DNA from: Hyphomicrobiaceae bacterium
GTDB lineage: Bacteria > Pseudomonadota > Alphaproteobacteria > Rhizobiales > Methyloligellaceae
Direction: 5' to 3'
NCBI GenBank assembly: GCA_028066055.1
Contig: JALCBY010000001.1
Coordinates: 204,198-268,197, forward strand
DNA: 64,000 nt
Positions 18,421 to 26,893 of this stretch are shown here, in pieces. The position numbers and the translations under genes are program-made. The stretch's first letter is position 1; every line of letters begins with the position of its first letter. The notes under the pieces are model-generated. The model did not search any database and was not told where the DNA came from. It was given only the letters and a program-made list of their open reading frames with translations.

Positions 18421-19083
18421 ATGTCCAGCACGACGGAAGATGTCGTACAGGCGCTGCTATCCAGTTTCGAGCGCGGTGCGCAGCACGAAGCTCCCTATCG
18501 CCATTGGTTTCTCGACGACTGTCTGCCGGAAGATATTCTCAATGACATCATCGACCTGCCGTTTGAAGCGCCCGAGCTAGGCGGTGTTTCGGGAAAACGC
18601 GAACTGCACAATGCCACCCGCACCTATTTCGATGTCGACAATCGCACAAAGTTTCCAAGCTGCGCGAAATTCTCCGAAGCGCTTCAGGACAAGCGCGTGA
18701 CCGATCACGTGGCACAGCGGTTTGGAACGGACCTTGAGGGAACATATCTGCGCATCGAATACGCACAGGACACGGGCGGTTTCTGGCTCGAGCCGCATTC
18801 CGACCTTGGCGTAAAGAACTTCACCATGCTTTTGTATCTGTCGAGGGATGAAGCTCATAAGGACCTCGGGACCGATATCTATGACGCGGAGAAGAAACAT
18901 GTGGCCCGCTCGCCTTTCGTCCCCGGCGGCGCTCTTGTGTTCGTTCCGGCGGACGACACGTTCCACGGATTCGAGCCGCGAACGATCGAGGGCGTTCGGA
19001 AATCGCTCATCATCAACTATGTCACCGACGAGTGGCGTGCCCGCGAGCAGCTTTCCTATCCCGAAGAGCCGATTGCCGCATAG
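18421..19083 (+). CDS. 2-oxoglutarate/Fe(II)-dependent oxygenase
   Basis: A 220-residue double-stranded beta-helix oxygenase. The iron ligands appear as the HxD pair in WLEPHSDLGVK and a distal His in DDTFHGFEP, with Arg in GVRKSLIINY as the 2-oxoglutarate carboxylate ligand. The pattern resembles the prolyl-hydroxylase-like 2OG-Fe(II) superfamily. The substrate is unknown. The Sel1-repeat gene downstream starts inside the last codons of this one, which suggests coupling and possibly a shared process. Confidence 0.82.
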   Translation: MSSTTEDVVQALLSSFERGAQHEAPYRHWFLDDCLPEDILNDIIDLPFEAPELGGVSGKRELHNATRTYFDVDNRTKFPSCAKFSEALQDKRVTDHVAQRFGTDLEGTYLRIEYAQDTGGFWLEPHSDLGVKNFTMLLYLSRDEAHKDLGTDIYDAEKKHVARSPFVPGGALVFVPADDTFHGFEPRTIEGVRKSLIINYVTDEWRAREQLSYPEEPIAA

Positions 19084-19726
19084 GCGGTCACGTTTTCAAT
19101 CACTTCAGATCGCCCTGGCCGTCCTGGCGCTTGCGTTCGTGTCCCTGGCCCAAGCGCATGCCGACATGGCGAAAGCCATCGCCGCCTACAAGGCAGGTGA
19201 CTTCAAGGCCGCGGCACGAGAATTCGAGCACGCGGCGGCAAACGGCGATGCTCAGGCCCAGAACAATCTTGGAGCCATGTATGACAAAGGACTGGGCGTT
19301 GCCCGTGATCATGGCAAGGCGGCCAAATGGTTCAAGGCGGCGGCGAAGAACGGACACGCCATGGCGCAGAGCAATCTCGGCATCATGTTCGCGACCGGGC
19401 GCGGCGTCCCTCAAAACCCCAAGGAAGCCATCACCTGGTATCGCAAGGCTGCCGCTCAGGGTGTGCTGCTTGCCCAGTTCAACATGGGGCTGTCGTATGA
19501 ACGCGGCGATGGCGTCGAGCAGGACTTCGGCGAATCCGTAAAGTGGTATCGCATGGCCGCCGAACAGGGACATGCAAAAGCGCAGAACAATCTCGGCCTT
19601 GCCTATGAGAATGGCCGCGGCGTCTCACGCAACACCGACGAAGCGATCATGTGGTTTCGGAAAGCGGCCATCCAGGGGCTGACGATCGCCCAGTCGAATC
19701 TCGCGCGGCTTCTTGTCAGCAAGTGA
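19073..19726 (+). CDS. Exported Sel1-repeat (TPR-like) protein
   Basis: About 217 residues beginning at a TTG that overlaps the stop of the oxygenase gene; no ATG gives the signal peptide, which reads LQIALAVLALAFVSLAQAHA. Five 36-residue Sel1-like repeats follow, each opening with the pattern G-x-x-x-AQ-x-NLG (GDAQAQNNLG, GHAMAQSNLG, GVLLAQFNMG, GHAKAQNNLG, GLTIAQSNLA). Sel1 arrays are scaffolds for protein-protein contacts in the periplasm. The TTG start is inferred from the signal peptide and the GAAGAG site before it. Confidence 0.82.
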   Translation: MPHRRSRFQSLQIALAVLALAFVSLAQAHADMAKAIAAYKAGDFKAAAREFEHAAANGDAQAQNNLGAMYDKGLGVARDHGKAAKWFKAAAKNGHAMAQSNLGIMFATGRGVPQNPKEAITWYRKAAAQGVLLAQFNMGLSYERGDGVEQDFGESVKWYRMAAEQGHAKAQNNLGLAYENGRGVSRNTDEAIMWFRKAAIQGLTIAQSNLARLLVSK

Positions 19727-19734
19727 TCCTGCCG

Positions 19735-20970
19735 TTACGAAGACTTCTTCGTCAGCTCTTTCTCGGCCTCGCAGATGAAGTTCCGGTCTATGGGAACCGC
19801 GTCGCGTTCGCGCGACAGCAAAAGTTGAAAGACCATGTTGGAGCCGTGCAAAAATCCGAGTTCCGCCGCTCCCAGATAAAACTCCCACATGCGGCAAAAC
19901 CGTTCGTCATAGAGGTCCTTCGCCTTGTCACGGTTCTTTTCAAAACGCGCACGCCATTCGCGCAGCGTGTAGTAGTAGTGCAGCCGCAGCACTTCCATAT
20001 CGGCAACCCATAATCCCTGACGCTCGGTCGCCGCGAAGGCTTCGGATAGTGCGGGCACATACCCTCCGGGGAAGATGTATTTGCGGAAGAACGGGCCGGT
20101 CGTGCCCGGCTGTGTCATCCGCCCAATCGAATGGATGAAGGCGTATCCGTCCGGCTTGAGAAGGTCGCGCACCTTCCCAAAATAGGCGTCGAAGTGACCG
20201 ATGCCGACATGTTCCATCATGCCGACCGAAAGCACACGGTCGAAAGACCCGTTGAACTCGCGATAATCCTTCCAGACGAAATCGATCTTGTCCGCGACGC
20301 CCGCTTTCTTCGCACGCTCCTTTGAGATGGCGATTTGCTCCGGCGATACGTTGAGGGCGGTCACCTGCGCGCCTTCCTTGGCAAGCCGGATGGCGAACGA
20401 CCCCCACCCGCTGCCGATCTCAACGACGGACATGCCTGGCTTTATCTGCAGCTTGGCGGTGGCGCGGTTGAGCTTGGCCGCCTGCGCCTGTTCAAGCGTG
20501 TCGTCGGGCGAGCGATAGAACGCGCAGCTGTAGTTCAGGTCGTTATCGAGAAACAGCTCATAGAGTTCGGTGGAAAGGTCATAGTGATGGCGCGCCTGCC
20601 GCTTTGCCATGTCGACGTCGTTCTGCTGTTGCCTGCGGCGCATGGCACGCCAACCGCGCCGCATGGCCCCCTGCACCTTATGGCTCGCCAGCGGCCCACG
20701 GTTGACGGAGAAGAGATACAGAAGGTCGTAACAACCCGATCCTTCTTCGAACGTCAGGCCCCCGTCCATATAGGCTTCCGCCGCCTGCAACTCCGGATTG
20801 AGGAACAACTTCCATCGCAGTGCCTTGTCATGCAGGCGCATGGTCACATGCGGGCCGTCTTCACCGCTGCCGAACCGGTGAGACGAACCATCAACGTCGA
20901 TGACTGTCAATTGTCCCTTGCGGACGAATGTCTTGAGCAGGTTGCTGAGAGGCCACATGGGGTCATGCAC
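19735..20970 (-). CDS. cfa: Cyclopropane-fatty-acyl-phospholipid synthase
   Basis: A 411-residue SAM-dependent enzyme that adds a methylene bridge to unsaturated fatty acids of membrane lipids. The N-terminal lipid-binding part is followed by the methyltransferase core: VVEIGSGWGSFA (SAM motif I, about 180), the family block HHYDLSTELYELFLDNDLNYSCAFY (split across 128-152), and MEHVGIGHFDAYF. Length is normal. Its stop lies eight bases from the Sel1 gene stop (convergent). A related CFA/MMA-synthase function cannot be excluded. Confidence 0.92.
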   Translation of the reverse strand: MHDPMWPLSNLLKTFVRKGQLTVIDVDGSSHRFGSGEDGPHVTMRLHDKALRWKLFLNPELQAAEAYMDGGLTFEEGSGCYDLLYLFSVNRGPLASHKVQGAMRRGWRAMRRRQQQNDVDMAKRQARHHYDLSTELYELFLDNDLNYSCAFYRSPDDTLEQAQAAKLNRATAKLQIKPGMSVVEIGSGWGSFAIRLAKEGAQVTALNVSPEQIAISKERAKKAGVADKIDFVWKDYREFNGSFDRVLSVGMMEHVGIGHFDAYFGKVRDLLKPDGYAFIHSIGRMTQPGTTGPFFRKYIFPGGYVPALSEAFAATERQGLWVADMEVLRLHYYYTLREWRARFEKNRDKAKDLYDERFCRMWEFYLGAAELGFLHGSNMVFQLLLSRERDAVPIDRNFICEAEKELTKKSS

Positions 20971-21041
20971 CTACAGACCAATGTCTGCCCAGTCAATTGG
21001 ACTCATCCGCCACAAATGCGGTTGCGATTGGCGACTTGGTG

Positions 21042-23456
21042 TTATCTGACGAATTTCGCCGCCTTCAGAATGGCGTCTGCATCGAGACCGTGATGCGCAT
21101 AAAGCTCACCAATCGAACCCGACTGGCCGAAATGTTCCACGCCGAGCGCCCGCACCTTGTGGCCATTGACCGAGCCAAGCCAGGAAAGGGTTTCCGGGTG
21201 GCCATCCACCAGGGTGATGAGATCGGCATTGCGCGAGGCTTTCGCCAGCAACCGCTCGACATGGCTGGTGACATTCTCCTCACCACGTTCGCGCGCACGG
21301 TCCGCTGCATGCCACCCGGCGGAGAGCCGGTCTGCGGAGGTGATGGCCAGAACGCCCAAGCCCCGGTTTCGCTCGGCCAGCAAGCCCGCCGCCTGTATTG
21401 CCTCCGGCGCGACGGCACCCGTATAGGCAAGAATAAGGTTGGCGCCGGGTTCCGGTTCGCGCATCCAGTAGCCGCCCTGGATGATGGACGCCTTTAACTC
21501 CGATGACATCGCGCGCGCGGGCTGCTCCACCGGACGCGTCGACAGCCGGAGATAGACAGACCCGCCCTTTTCGTCGCGCAGCCATCCGGCGCGCGCCTCG
21601 ACGTCCGGGTCTTCCGTCTTTTCGCCCTCGCGCTGCACATAGTCAAACGCCCAGTGCATGATGACTGCAAGCTCGTCCAGAAAGGCCGGCTCAAACGACG
21701 CCAGGCCGTCCTGCGCCATGCCGATGAGCGGCGTGGAGATCGACTGATGCGCGCCCCCTTCCGGCGCCAACGTGATCCCGCTGGGCGTTGCAACCAGAAT
21801 GAAACGCGAGTCCTGATAGCAGGCGTAATTCAGGGCATCGAGGCCGCGTTGAATGAACGGATCGTAGAGCGTACCGATGGGAATGAGCCGTTCGCCAAAC
21901 AGGGAATGAGACAATCCGGCGGCCGCCAGCATCAGAAACAGATTGTTCTCGGCAATACCGAGCTCGATATGCTGACCCTTCGGCCCCTTCTCCCAGCGCT
22001 GCGGGCTCATGAGGCCCCGGTCCTGAAAGATATCGGGTTCCGCTTCATGGCCGAAAAGCCCGCGCCGGTTCACCCATGGTCCGAGGTTCGTCGAGACGGT
22101 TACGTCCGGCGATGTGGTGACGATGCGCCGGGCAAGCTCGGTGTCACCGCGGGCAAGGTCGGCGAGAATGCGTCCGAAGCCCTCCTGCGTCGACGCTTCG
22201 CCCTTGGCTTCCGGCGTCTCGATTTCATCGACGGCAATCCGTTGCGCCTTGAGGCGGCGCGTTCCCCTGCCTGCAAACGGAACCGAACCCAAAAACGCGT
22301 TCAACGTTTCAGCGTCATGGTCCAAACCGGCAAACCGCTCCCATTCCTCGCCAGGAGCGATGCGGTTGGCATCGCGAAAACTCTCGATCTGCGCGGTGTT
22401 CATAAGGCCGGCGTGATTGTCCTTGTGCCCCTGAAACGGGAGGCCCTGCCCCTTGATGGTATAGGCAATGAAACAGACCGGACGGTCGTCGGGTGCGGCG
22501 TCGAACGCCTCGATCAGACTTGGAAGGTCGTGCCCCCCCAGATTGGTCATCAGTTCGGCGAGGTCGTCGTCGGAATAACGCGAGATGATCGCCAGTGTGT
22601 CGGATGCATCCCCCAGGTCCGCCTCTAACTGCCTGCGCCATGCGGCACCTCCCTGGAAGGCAAGCGCGGAGTAGAGCGAATTGGGACAGGAATCGATCCA
22701 TTCCCGCAAACGCTCGCCGCCCCGCTCAGCGAAGACGGTTTCCAGCGCATGGCCGTATTTGAGCGTGACCACATGCCAGCCCATAGTCTCGAACAGGCCG
22801 ACGACCTTGTTGAACAAACGGTCCGACACGACCGCATCGAGGCTCTGCCGGTTATAGTCGATGATCCACCAGCAGTTATGCAGGCCGTGCTTCCAGCATT
22901 CCAGCAGGCACTCGTAGATGTTGCCCTCGTCCAGCTCCGCATCGCCGACGAGCGCGATCATGCGTCCTTCGGGCCAGTCCTGCCCCAGCCCCTTGGCGCG
23001 GACATAATCCTGTATGAGGCTCGCAAATGCGGTCATTGCCACGCCAAGGCCAACCGAGCCGGTAGAGAAGTCGACGTCGGCCGTATCCTTGGTGCGCGAG
23101 GGATAGGACTGCACACCGCCGAAAGCCCGGAAGTCCTGGAGTTTCTCAAGCGATTGGTTGCCCAGCAGATACTGGATGGCATGAAAGATCGGGCTCGCAT
23201 GCGGCTTGACGGCGACACGATCCTGCGGCCGCAGCGCATGGAGGTAGAGCGCGGTCATGATCGAGGCACAAGATGCGGATGAGGCCTGGTGACCGCCCAC
23301 CTTCAGACCATCGCCACTCTCGCGCTGATGATTGGCGTTGTGGATCATCCAGGTTGACAGCCACAATATCTTGCGCCGGAAGTCGCGCAATAGCGCGAGC
23401 TTGTCGGGTGCGATTGTGTGCATTTCGGCGTGGTCTATCGTTTGCGGCGCGTTCAT
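21042..23456 (-). CDS. AceE-like homodimeric 2-oxoacid dehydrogenase E1 (transketolase family)
   Basis: An 804-residue ThDP enzyme of the pyruvate dehydrogenase AceE type, somewhat shorter than AceE (about 890). Visible are GLKVGGHQASSASCASIM and ASPIFHAIQYLLG in the PP domain, the ThDP motif GDAELDEGN, and the Pyr domain Glu in HIELGIAENNLFL. No E2 or E3 gene is near. It diverges from an Lrp-type regulator gene, like mdeR next to mdeB (an AceE relative acting on 2-oxobutyrate in Pseudomonas putida methionine catabolism). A role in oxidising an amino-acid-derived 2-oxo acid is therefore inferred, not shown. Confidence 0.86.
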   Translation of the reverse strand: MNAPQTIDHAEMHTIAPDKLALLRDFRRKILWLSTWMIHNANHQRESGDGLKVGGHQASSASCASIMTALYLHALRPQDRVAVKPHASPIFHAIQYLLGNQSLEKLQDFRAFGGVQSYPSRTKDTADVDFSTGSVGLGVAMTAFASLIQDYVRAKGLGQDWPEGRMIALVGDAELDEGNIYECLLECWKHGLHNCWWIIDYNRQSLDAVVSDRLFNKVVGLFETMGWHVVTLKYGHALETVFAERGGERLREWIDSCPNSLYSALAFQGGAAWRRQLEADLGDASDTLAIISRYSDDDLAELMTNLGGHDLPSLIEAFDAAPDDRPVCFIAYTIKGQGLPFQGHKDNHAGLMNTAQIESFRDANRIAPGEEWERFAGLDHDAETLNAFLGSVPFAGRGTRRLKAQRIAVDEIETPEAKGEASTQEGFGRILADLARGDTELARRIVTTSPDVTVSTNLGPWVNRRGLFGHEAEPDIFQDRGLMSPQRWEKGPKGQHIELGIAENNLFLMLAAAGLSHSLFGERLIPIGTLYDPFIQRGLDALNYACYQDSRFILVATPSGITLAPEGGAHQSISTPLIGMAQDGLASFEPAFLDELAVIMHWAFDYVQREGEKTEDPDVEARAGWLRDEKGGSVYLRLSTRPVEQPARAMSSELKASIIQGGYWMREPEPGANLILAYTGAVAPEAIQAAGLLAERNRGLGVLAITSADRLSAGWHAADRARERGEENVTSHVERLLAKASRNADLITLVDGHPETLSWLGSVNGHKVRALGVEHFGQSGSIGELYAHHGLDADAILKAAKFVR

Positions 23457-23644
23457 CGCTTCTCAGGCCTCAGTCGATCATCGGAATTGAGCCCGCACGA
23501 ATTCCTGCAGGCGCGGGCCCTGCAATCACCCGAACCATCTTATACCCGGCCAGATGGTCAATCTTTGCAAATATTGCTAATATCAGGTACATAATTGGCA
23601 TTATACGCCTTAATCTCGATAATTTTTAAAGAAATTGATCAATA
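23457..23644. promoter_or_regulatory. Divergent promoter region, AceE-like/Lrp
   Basis: A 188-bp spacer between divergent genes. The 100 bp next to the Lrp gene are clearly AT-rich (AATATTGCTAATATC, AATAATTTTT-like runs), unlike the flanking genes. That is typical of an Lrp-type binding and promoter region. No exact operator was defined. Confidence 0.5.
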
Positions 23645-24109
23645 ATGAAACTCGATGCGATAGACCGCCGGCTGTTGGCCGAGCTGCAGCAGAATGGCCG
23701 GATTCCGGTTACAGACCTGGCTGAAAAGGTCGGACTCACCACCAGCCCCTGCCTCAGGCGGCTCAAGAACCTCGAACGGTCGGGAACGATCCGCGGTTAC
23801 GGCGCGCAGGTGGATCAGGAGAAGATCGGCCTTCCCGTCAGTGTGTTCATTTCCATCAAGCTTGAGCGCCAACGCGAAGAGGCGCTTGAGCGATTTGAGA
23901 ACGCAGTCCGGAGATGTCCCGAGGTCGTAGAGTGCTACCTGATGACGGGTACGCGCGACTATCTGCTGCGCGTGGTGGCGAAAGACCTCGCAGACTATGA
24001 GCGGTTCCTGAAGGACACGTTGACGCGCATCGACGGGGTGGCCAGCATCGAATCCAGCTTCGCGCTTGCACAGGTCAAACACTCCAATGCCCTGCCCGTC
24101 TCCGGCTGA
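23645..24109 (+). CDS. Lrp/AsnC-family transcriptional regulator
   Basis: A 154-residue regulator: N-terminal helix-turn-helix (LDAIDRRLLAELQQNGRI, LAEKVGLTTSPCLRRLKNLE) and a C-terminal RAM/ligand-binding domain (about 70-150, EVVECYLMTGTRDYLLRVV). Members form octamers and sense amino acids. Divergent from the AceE-like gene, which is the likely target, in the same arrangement as mdeR/mdeB. A second Lrp-type gene lies 1.5 kb away. Confidence 0.93.
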   Translation: MKLDAIDRRLLAELQQNGRIPVTDLAEKVGLTTSPCLRRLKNLERSGTIRGYGAQVDQEKIGLPVSVFISIKLERQREEALERFENAVRRCPEVVECYLMTGTRDYLLRVVAKDLADYERFLKDTLTRIDGVASIESSFALAQVKHSNALPVSG

Positions 24110-24157
24110 CGCACCCTGCCAATTCGCCGCAAACGCCTCTTGCACGCCCTTCTCAAT

Positions 24158-24225
24158 CCGATAGAACGCTTGGGCCGATAGAACGCTTGGGCCGATAGAA
24201 CTCTTGGGCCGAAAGAATGTTCGAG
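24158..24225. repeat. Four tandem copies of a 17-bp unit
   Basis: The unit CCGATAGAACGCTTGGG occurs twice exactly (24158-24174, 24175-24191), once with one change (24192-24208) and once with several changes (24209-24225). The array ends 45 bp before the start codon of the dehydrogenase gene at 24271, so it lies in its promoter or leader. The decay toward one end suggests growth by slippage from the left side. Confidence 0.9.
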
Positions 24226-24270
24226 CGTGGAATCTGCCGGCAACGTATTCATGAAGAGAGGGGATGAGCG

Positions 24271-25143
24271 ATGAGCAAGGTGGCGTGGATTGGTTTGGGC
24301 GTGATGGGCTACCCGATGGCGGGGCACATCCGGGAAAAAGGCGGCCATGATCTGATTGTCTACAACCGCACGCCGGAGAAAGCTGCGAAGTGGACCGATC
24401 AGTATGACGGCGAAACCGCCGCCACTCCGGCCGAAGCGGCGCAGAACGCCGATTTCATTTTCATGTGCGTCGGAAATGACGATGACCTGCGCCAGGTGAC
24501 ACTCGGTCCGGACGGTGTATTTTCCACCCTCAAGGAGGGCGCAATCGTCGTGGACAACACCACCGCATCGGCCGGTATCGCCCGCGAACTCCATGAGGCG
24601 GCCAAGGGCAAAGGTGCGGGCTTTCTCGATGCACCGGTTTCGGGCGGTCAGGCGGGTGCTGAAGGTGGCGTTCTCACCGTCATGGTCGGCGGCGACGAAG
24701 ACGTCTATGCCAAGGCCGAGCCCGTGATCCAGTGCTTTGCCCGTGCGCTCAACCTGATGGGTCCGGCGGGTTCAGGCCAGCTGACGAAGATGGTGAACCA
24801 GATCTGCGTCGTCGGCGTGATCCAGGGTCTCGCCGAGGGATTGCACTTCGCCAAGCAGGCCGGCCTCGATATCCCCAAGGCCATGGACACCATCACCAAG
24901 GGCGCAGCTCAATCCTGGCAGATGGAAAACCGCTGGGAGACGATGATCAGGGACGAGTTCGACTACGGGTTTGCCGTCGACTGGATGCGCAAGGATCTGG
25001 CCATCTGTATGGATGAAGCGCGCCAGAATGGCGCCAGCCTGCCCGTCACCGCGATGATCGAGCAGTTTTACAATGAAATTCAGCGTGCGGGCGGCAACAG
25101 GTGGGACAGTTCGAGCCTGATCACCCTGCTGGAGCGTTCCTGA
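24271..25143 (+). CDS. 3-hydroxyisobutyrate dehydrogenase-family NAD(P) oxidoreductase
   Basis: A 290-residue beta-hydroxyacid dehydrogenase. The Rossmann motif GLGVMGYPMA lies at the start, the substrate loop reads DAPVSGGQAGAEGG, and the catalytic Lys lies in GQLTKMVNQ. The family oxidises 3-hydroxyisobutyrate, tartronate semialdehyde, 6-phosphogluconate relatives and others. The neighbouring PaaI-type thioesterase (3 bp downstream) and the Lrp-type genes on both sides favour branched-chain amino acid or acyl-CoA breakdown. The 17-bp tandem array lies upstream. Confidence 0.9.
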   Translation: MSKVAWIGLGVMGYPMAGHIREKGGHDLIVYNRTPEKAAKWTDQYDGETAATPAEAAQNADFIFMCVGNDDDLRQVTLGPDGVFSTLKEGAIVVDNTTASAGIARELHEAAKGKGAGFLDAPVSGGQAGAEGGVLTVMVGGDEDVYAKAEPVIQCFARALNLMGPAGSGQLTKMVNQICVVGVIQGLAEGLHFAKQAGLDIPKAMDTITKGAAQSWQMENRWETMIRDEFDYGFAVDWMRKDLAICMDEARQNGASLPVTAMIEQFYNEIQRAGGNRWDSSSLITLLERS

Positions 25144-25146
25144 TCC

Positions 25147-25584
25147 ATGACCGGCGAAACTTCGGAAGACGCACAGGCACTTGCCGAGCGTGTTGGCGAA
25201 AACATGATGGGCAAAAGCCCGGTGCTTCATCACTGGGGGATCGAGCTCATCTCCATCAAACCCGGTGCGGCCACCATGCGTATGACCATCCGGGAGGATA
25301 TGGCCAACCTGCATCGGCAATGTCACGGCGGCGTGCTTTTCACAATGGCCGACGCCTGCTTCGGCTTTTCCAGCAATTCATACAATGCCCGCGGCGTCGC
25401 GGCGTCATGCGACATCCGCTTTCTCAAGCCCGCTGAAATCGGTGACGTCATCACGGCCACCACGAGCGAAATCTGGCGGCGCGGGCGCAGCGGACTGTAT
25501 GACGTCACGCTGACCAATCAGGACGGGGAAAAGGTTGCGGTGATGCGCGGCCATTCGCGGCTGACAAAAGGCATGCACATCTAG
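25147..25584 (+). CDS. PaaI-type hotdog-fold thioesterase
   Basis: A 145-residue hotdog-fold protein. The block NLHRQCHGGVLFTMADACFG carries the HGG motif and the Asp of PaaI-type acyl-CoA thioesterases, followed by SCDIRFLKPAEIGDVI. Such enzymes hydrolyse hydroxyphenylacetyl-CoA or related stalled acyl-CoAs. Starts 3 bp after the dehydrogenase stop, so clearly one operon. The true acyl group is not known. Confidence 0.9.
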   Translation: MTGETSEDAQALAERVGENMMGKSPVLHHWGIELISIKPGAATMRMTIREDMANLHRQCHGGVLFTMADACFGFSSNSYNARGVAASCDIRFLKPAEIGDVITATTSEIWRRGRSGLYDVTLTNQDGEKVAVMRGHSRLTKGMHI

Positions 25585-25649
25585 ACGTAGCGCAGCGCCC
25601 CGAATCGACCCGAAATGTGCGGAGAAGCGAAGCGAAGCGCGGCCCGCTC

Positions 25650-26117
25650 CTATTCCGTCACATAGTCCAACGGCAATTCGGTGGTGAACTTGATCTGCTC
25701 CATTGCGAAACTGGAGCTTACGTCGCTCAGATCGATACTCGCGATCAGCTTCTTGTAGAATTTGTCATAGTGCTCGATGTCGGGCACAACCACGCGCAGC
25801 AGGTAGTCCACCTGCCCGCTCATCCGGTAGAACTCCACGACTTCCGGAAACTCCTGTATCGCCTCGTGAAACCGGTCAAGCCAGCTTTGTTCATGCTGGC
25901 TCGTGGAAATCGACACGAAGACCGTGACGCCGGCCTTCACCTTCTTGGGATCGAGCAACGCCACCCGGCGCTGGATCACGCCCTGCTCTTCCATCTTTTG
26001 AATACGCCGCCAGCATGGCGTGGTCGAAAGGCCGACCTGACGGCCGATTTCCGCGACCGGCATCGTGCAATCTTCCTGCAAGATGGCAAGGATGTTGCGA
26101 TCCATCTTGTCGAGCAT
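25650..26117 (-). CDS. Lrp/AsnC-family transcriptional regulator (second)
   Basis: A 155-residue regulator with a helix-turn-helix (MDRNILAILQEDCTMPVAEI, RQVGLSTTPCWRRIQKMEE) and a RAM domain (VVEFYRMSGQVDYLLRVVV). It is not a close duplicate of the gene at 23645. The ATG has a strong GGAGGGG site. Convergent with the thioesterase gene; its targets are unknown, and autoregulation or control of the divergent AT-rich region upstream (26118-26266) is possible. Confidence 0.92.
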   Translation of the reverse strand: MLDKMDRNILAILQEDCTMPVAEIGRQVGLSTTPCWRRIQKMEEQGVIQRRVALLDPKKVKAGVTVFVSISTSQHEQSWLDRFHEAIQEFPEVVEFYRMSGQVDYLLRVVVPDIEHYDKFYKKLIASIDLSDVSSSFAMEQIKFTTELPLDYVTE

Positions 26118-26266
26118 CAGCCCCTCCGATTATGGAATTCTGTTTCGTTGATTCCATGTGATAGCAAATCTTTTTGCGCTTTACATCAATCTGCATCGCG
26201 AAAATTGGTTATTTATTCCAAAATTTTATGGGCAGATGGGAGAACGGTTATCGCCGCCGCATTCGG

Positions 26267-26881
26267 TCAAAGGCGTGTCCGCACGGCCTTCTTGAGCGCC
26301 GGAAGAACGCGTTCCCCGAACCACAGATTCTTCTTCAGCCACGCATTGTTGCGCCATGACGGGTGCGGCAGCGGTATGAGAACCGGCGAATCTCCAGTCA
26401 GACTTTTCGGATCCCAAGCCTTTACGGTTTCGGTCAGAGATTGGCCTCTTGGCGTTTCCAAATGCCAGGATTGCGCATAGCCGCCGACGAGCAGAACAAG
26501 TTCGAACTGGGGCAGCATCTCAAACAAACGCCCACGCCAGATTTGCGCGCACTCTTTGCGCGGCGGAAGGTCGCCGCCCTTGGCGTCGAGCCCGGGAAAG
26601 CAGAACCCCATGGGAACGATGGCCATGCGCGACGCATCATAGAACTCTTCGCTGGAAACGCCCATCCAGTCGCGCAGCCGGTCGCCCGACGGGTCCGTGA
26701 ACGGAACACCCGATGCATGCACCCGTGTCCCCGGCGCTTGCCCGCAGATGCAGATGCGCGCCGACGCGCTGATCTGGAAAACCGGCCGCGGTTCGTGCGG
26801 CAACGGCTTGCCCCTGGGGCTGTCCACGCAATGGCGGCAATTTCGGATTTCGCCGAGCAGTGCGTCCAGGCCTTTCGACAT
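26267..26881 (-). CDS. Uracil-DNA glycosylase-superfamily protein
   Basis: A 204-residue UDG-superfamily protein. It has a leading CRHC pair, ICICGQAPGTRVHASGVPF (motif 1), FTDPSGDRLRDWMG, and the C-terminal PLPHPSWRN loop (motif 2 with His). The pattern is like the uncharacterised UDG-like family close to types 4 and 5. It may remove uracil from DNA, but the lone CxxC pair is not enough for a full 4Fe-4S site. A GTG four codons upstream, directly after the GST stop, is an alternative start. Confidence 0.85.
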   Translation of the reverse strand: MSKGLDALLGEIRNCRHCVDSPRGKPLPHEPRPVFQISASARICICGQAPGTRVHASGVPFTDPSGDRLRDWMGVSSEEFYDASRMAIVPMGFCFPGLDAKGGDLPPRKECAQIWRGRLFEMLPQFELVLLVGGYAQSWHLETPRGQSLTETVKAWDPKSLTGDSPVLIPLPHPSWRNNAWLKKNLWFGERVLPALKKAVRTRL

Positions 26882-26893
26882 CGGATCGTCCAC

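Noticed and set aside
21654-22628. Long plus-strand frame opposite the AceE-like gene
   Set aside because: No domain or ribosome site; the opposite strand codes for a complete ThDP enzyme.
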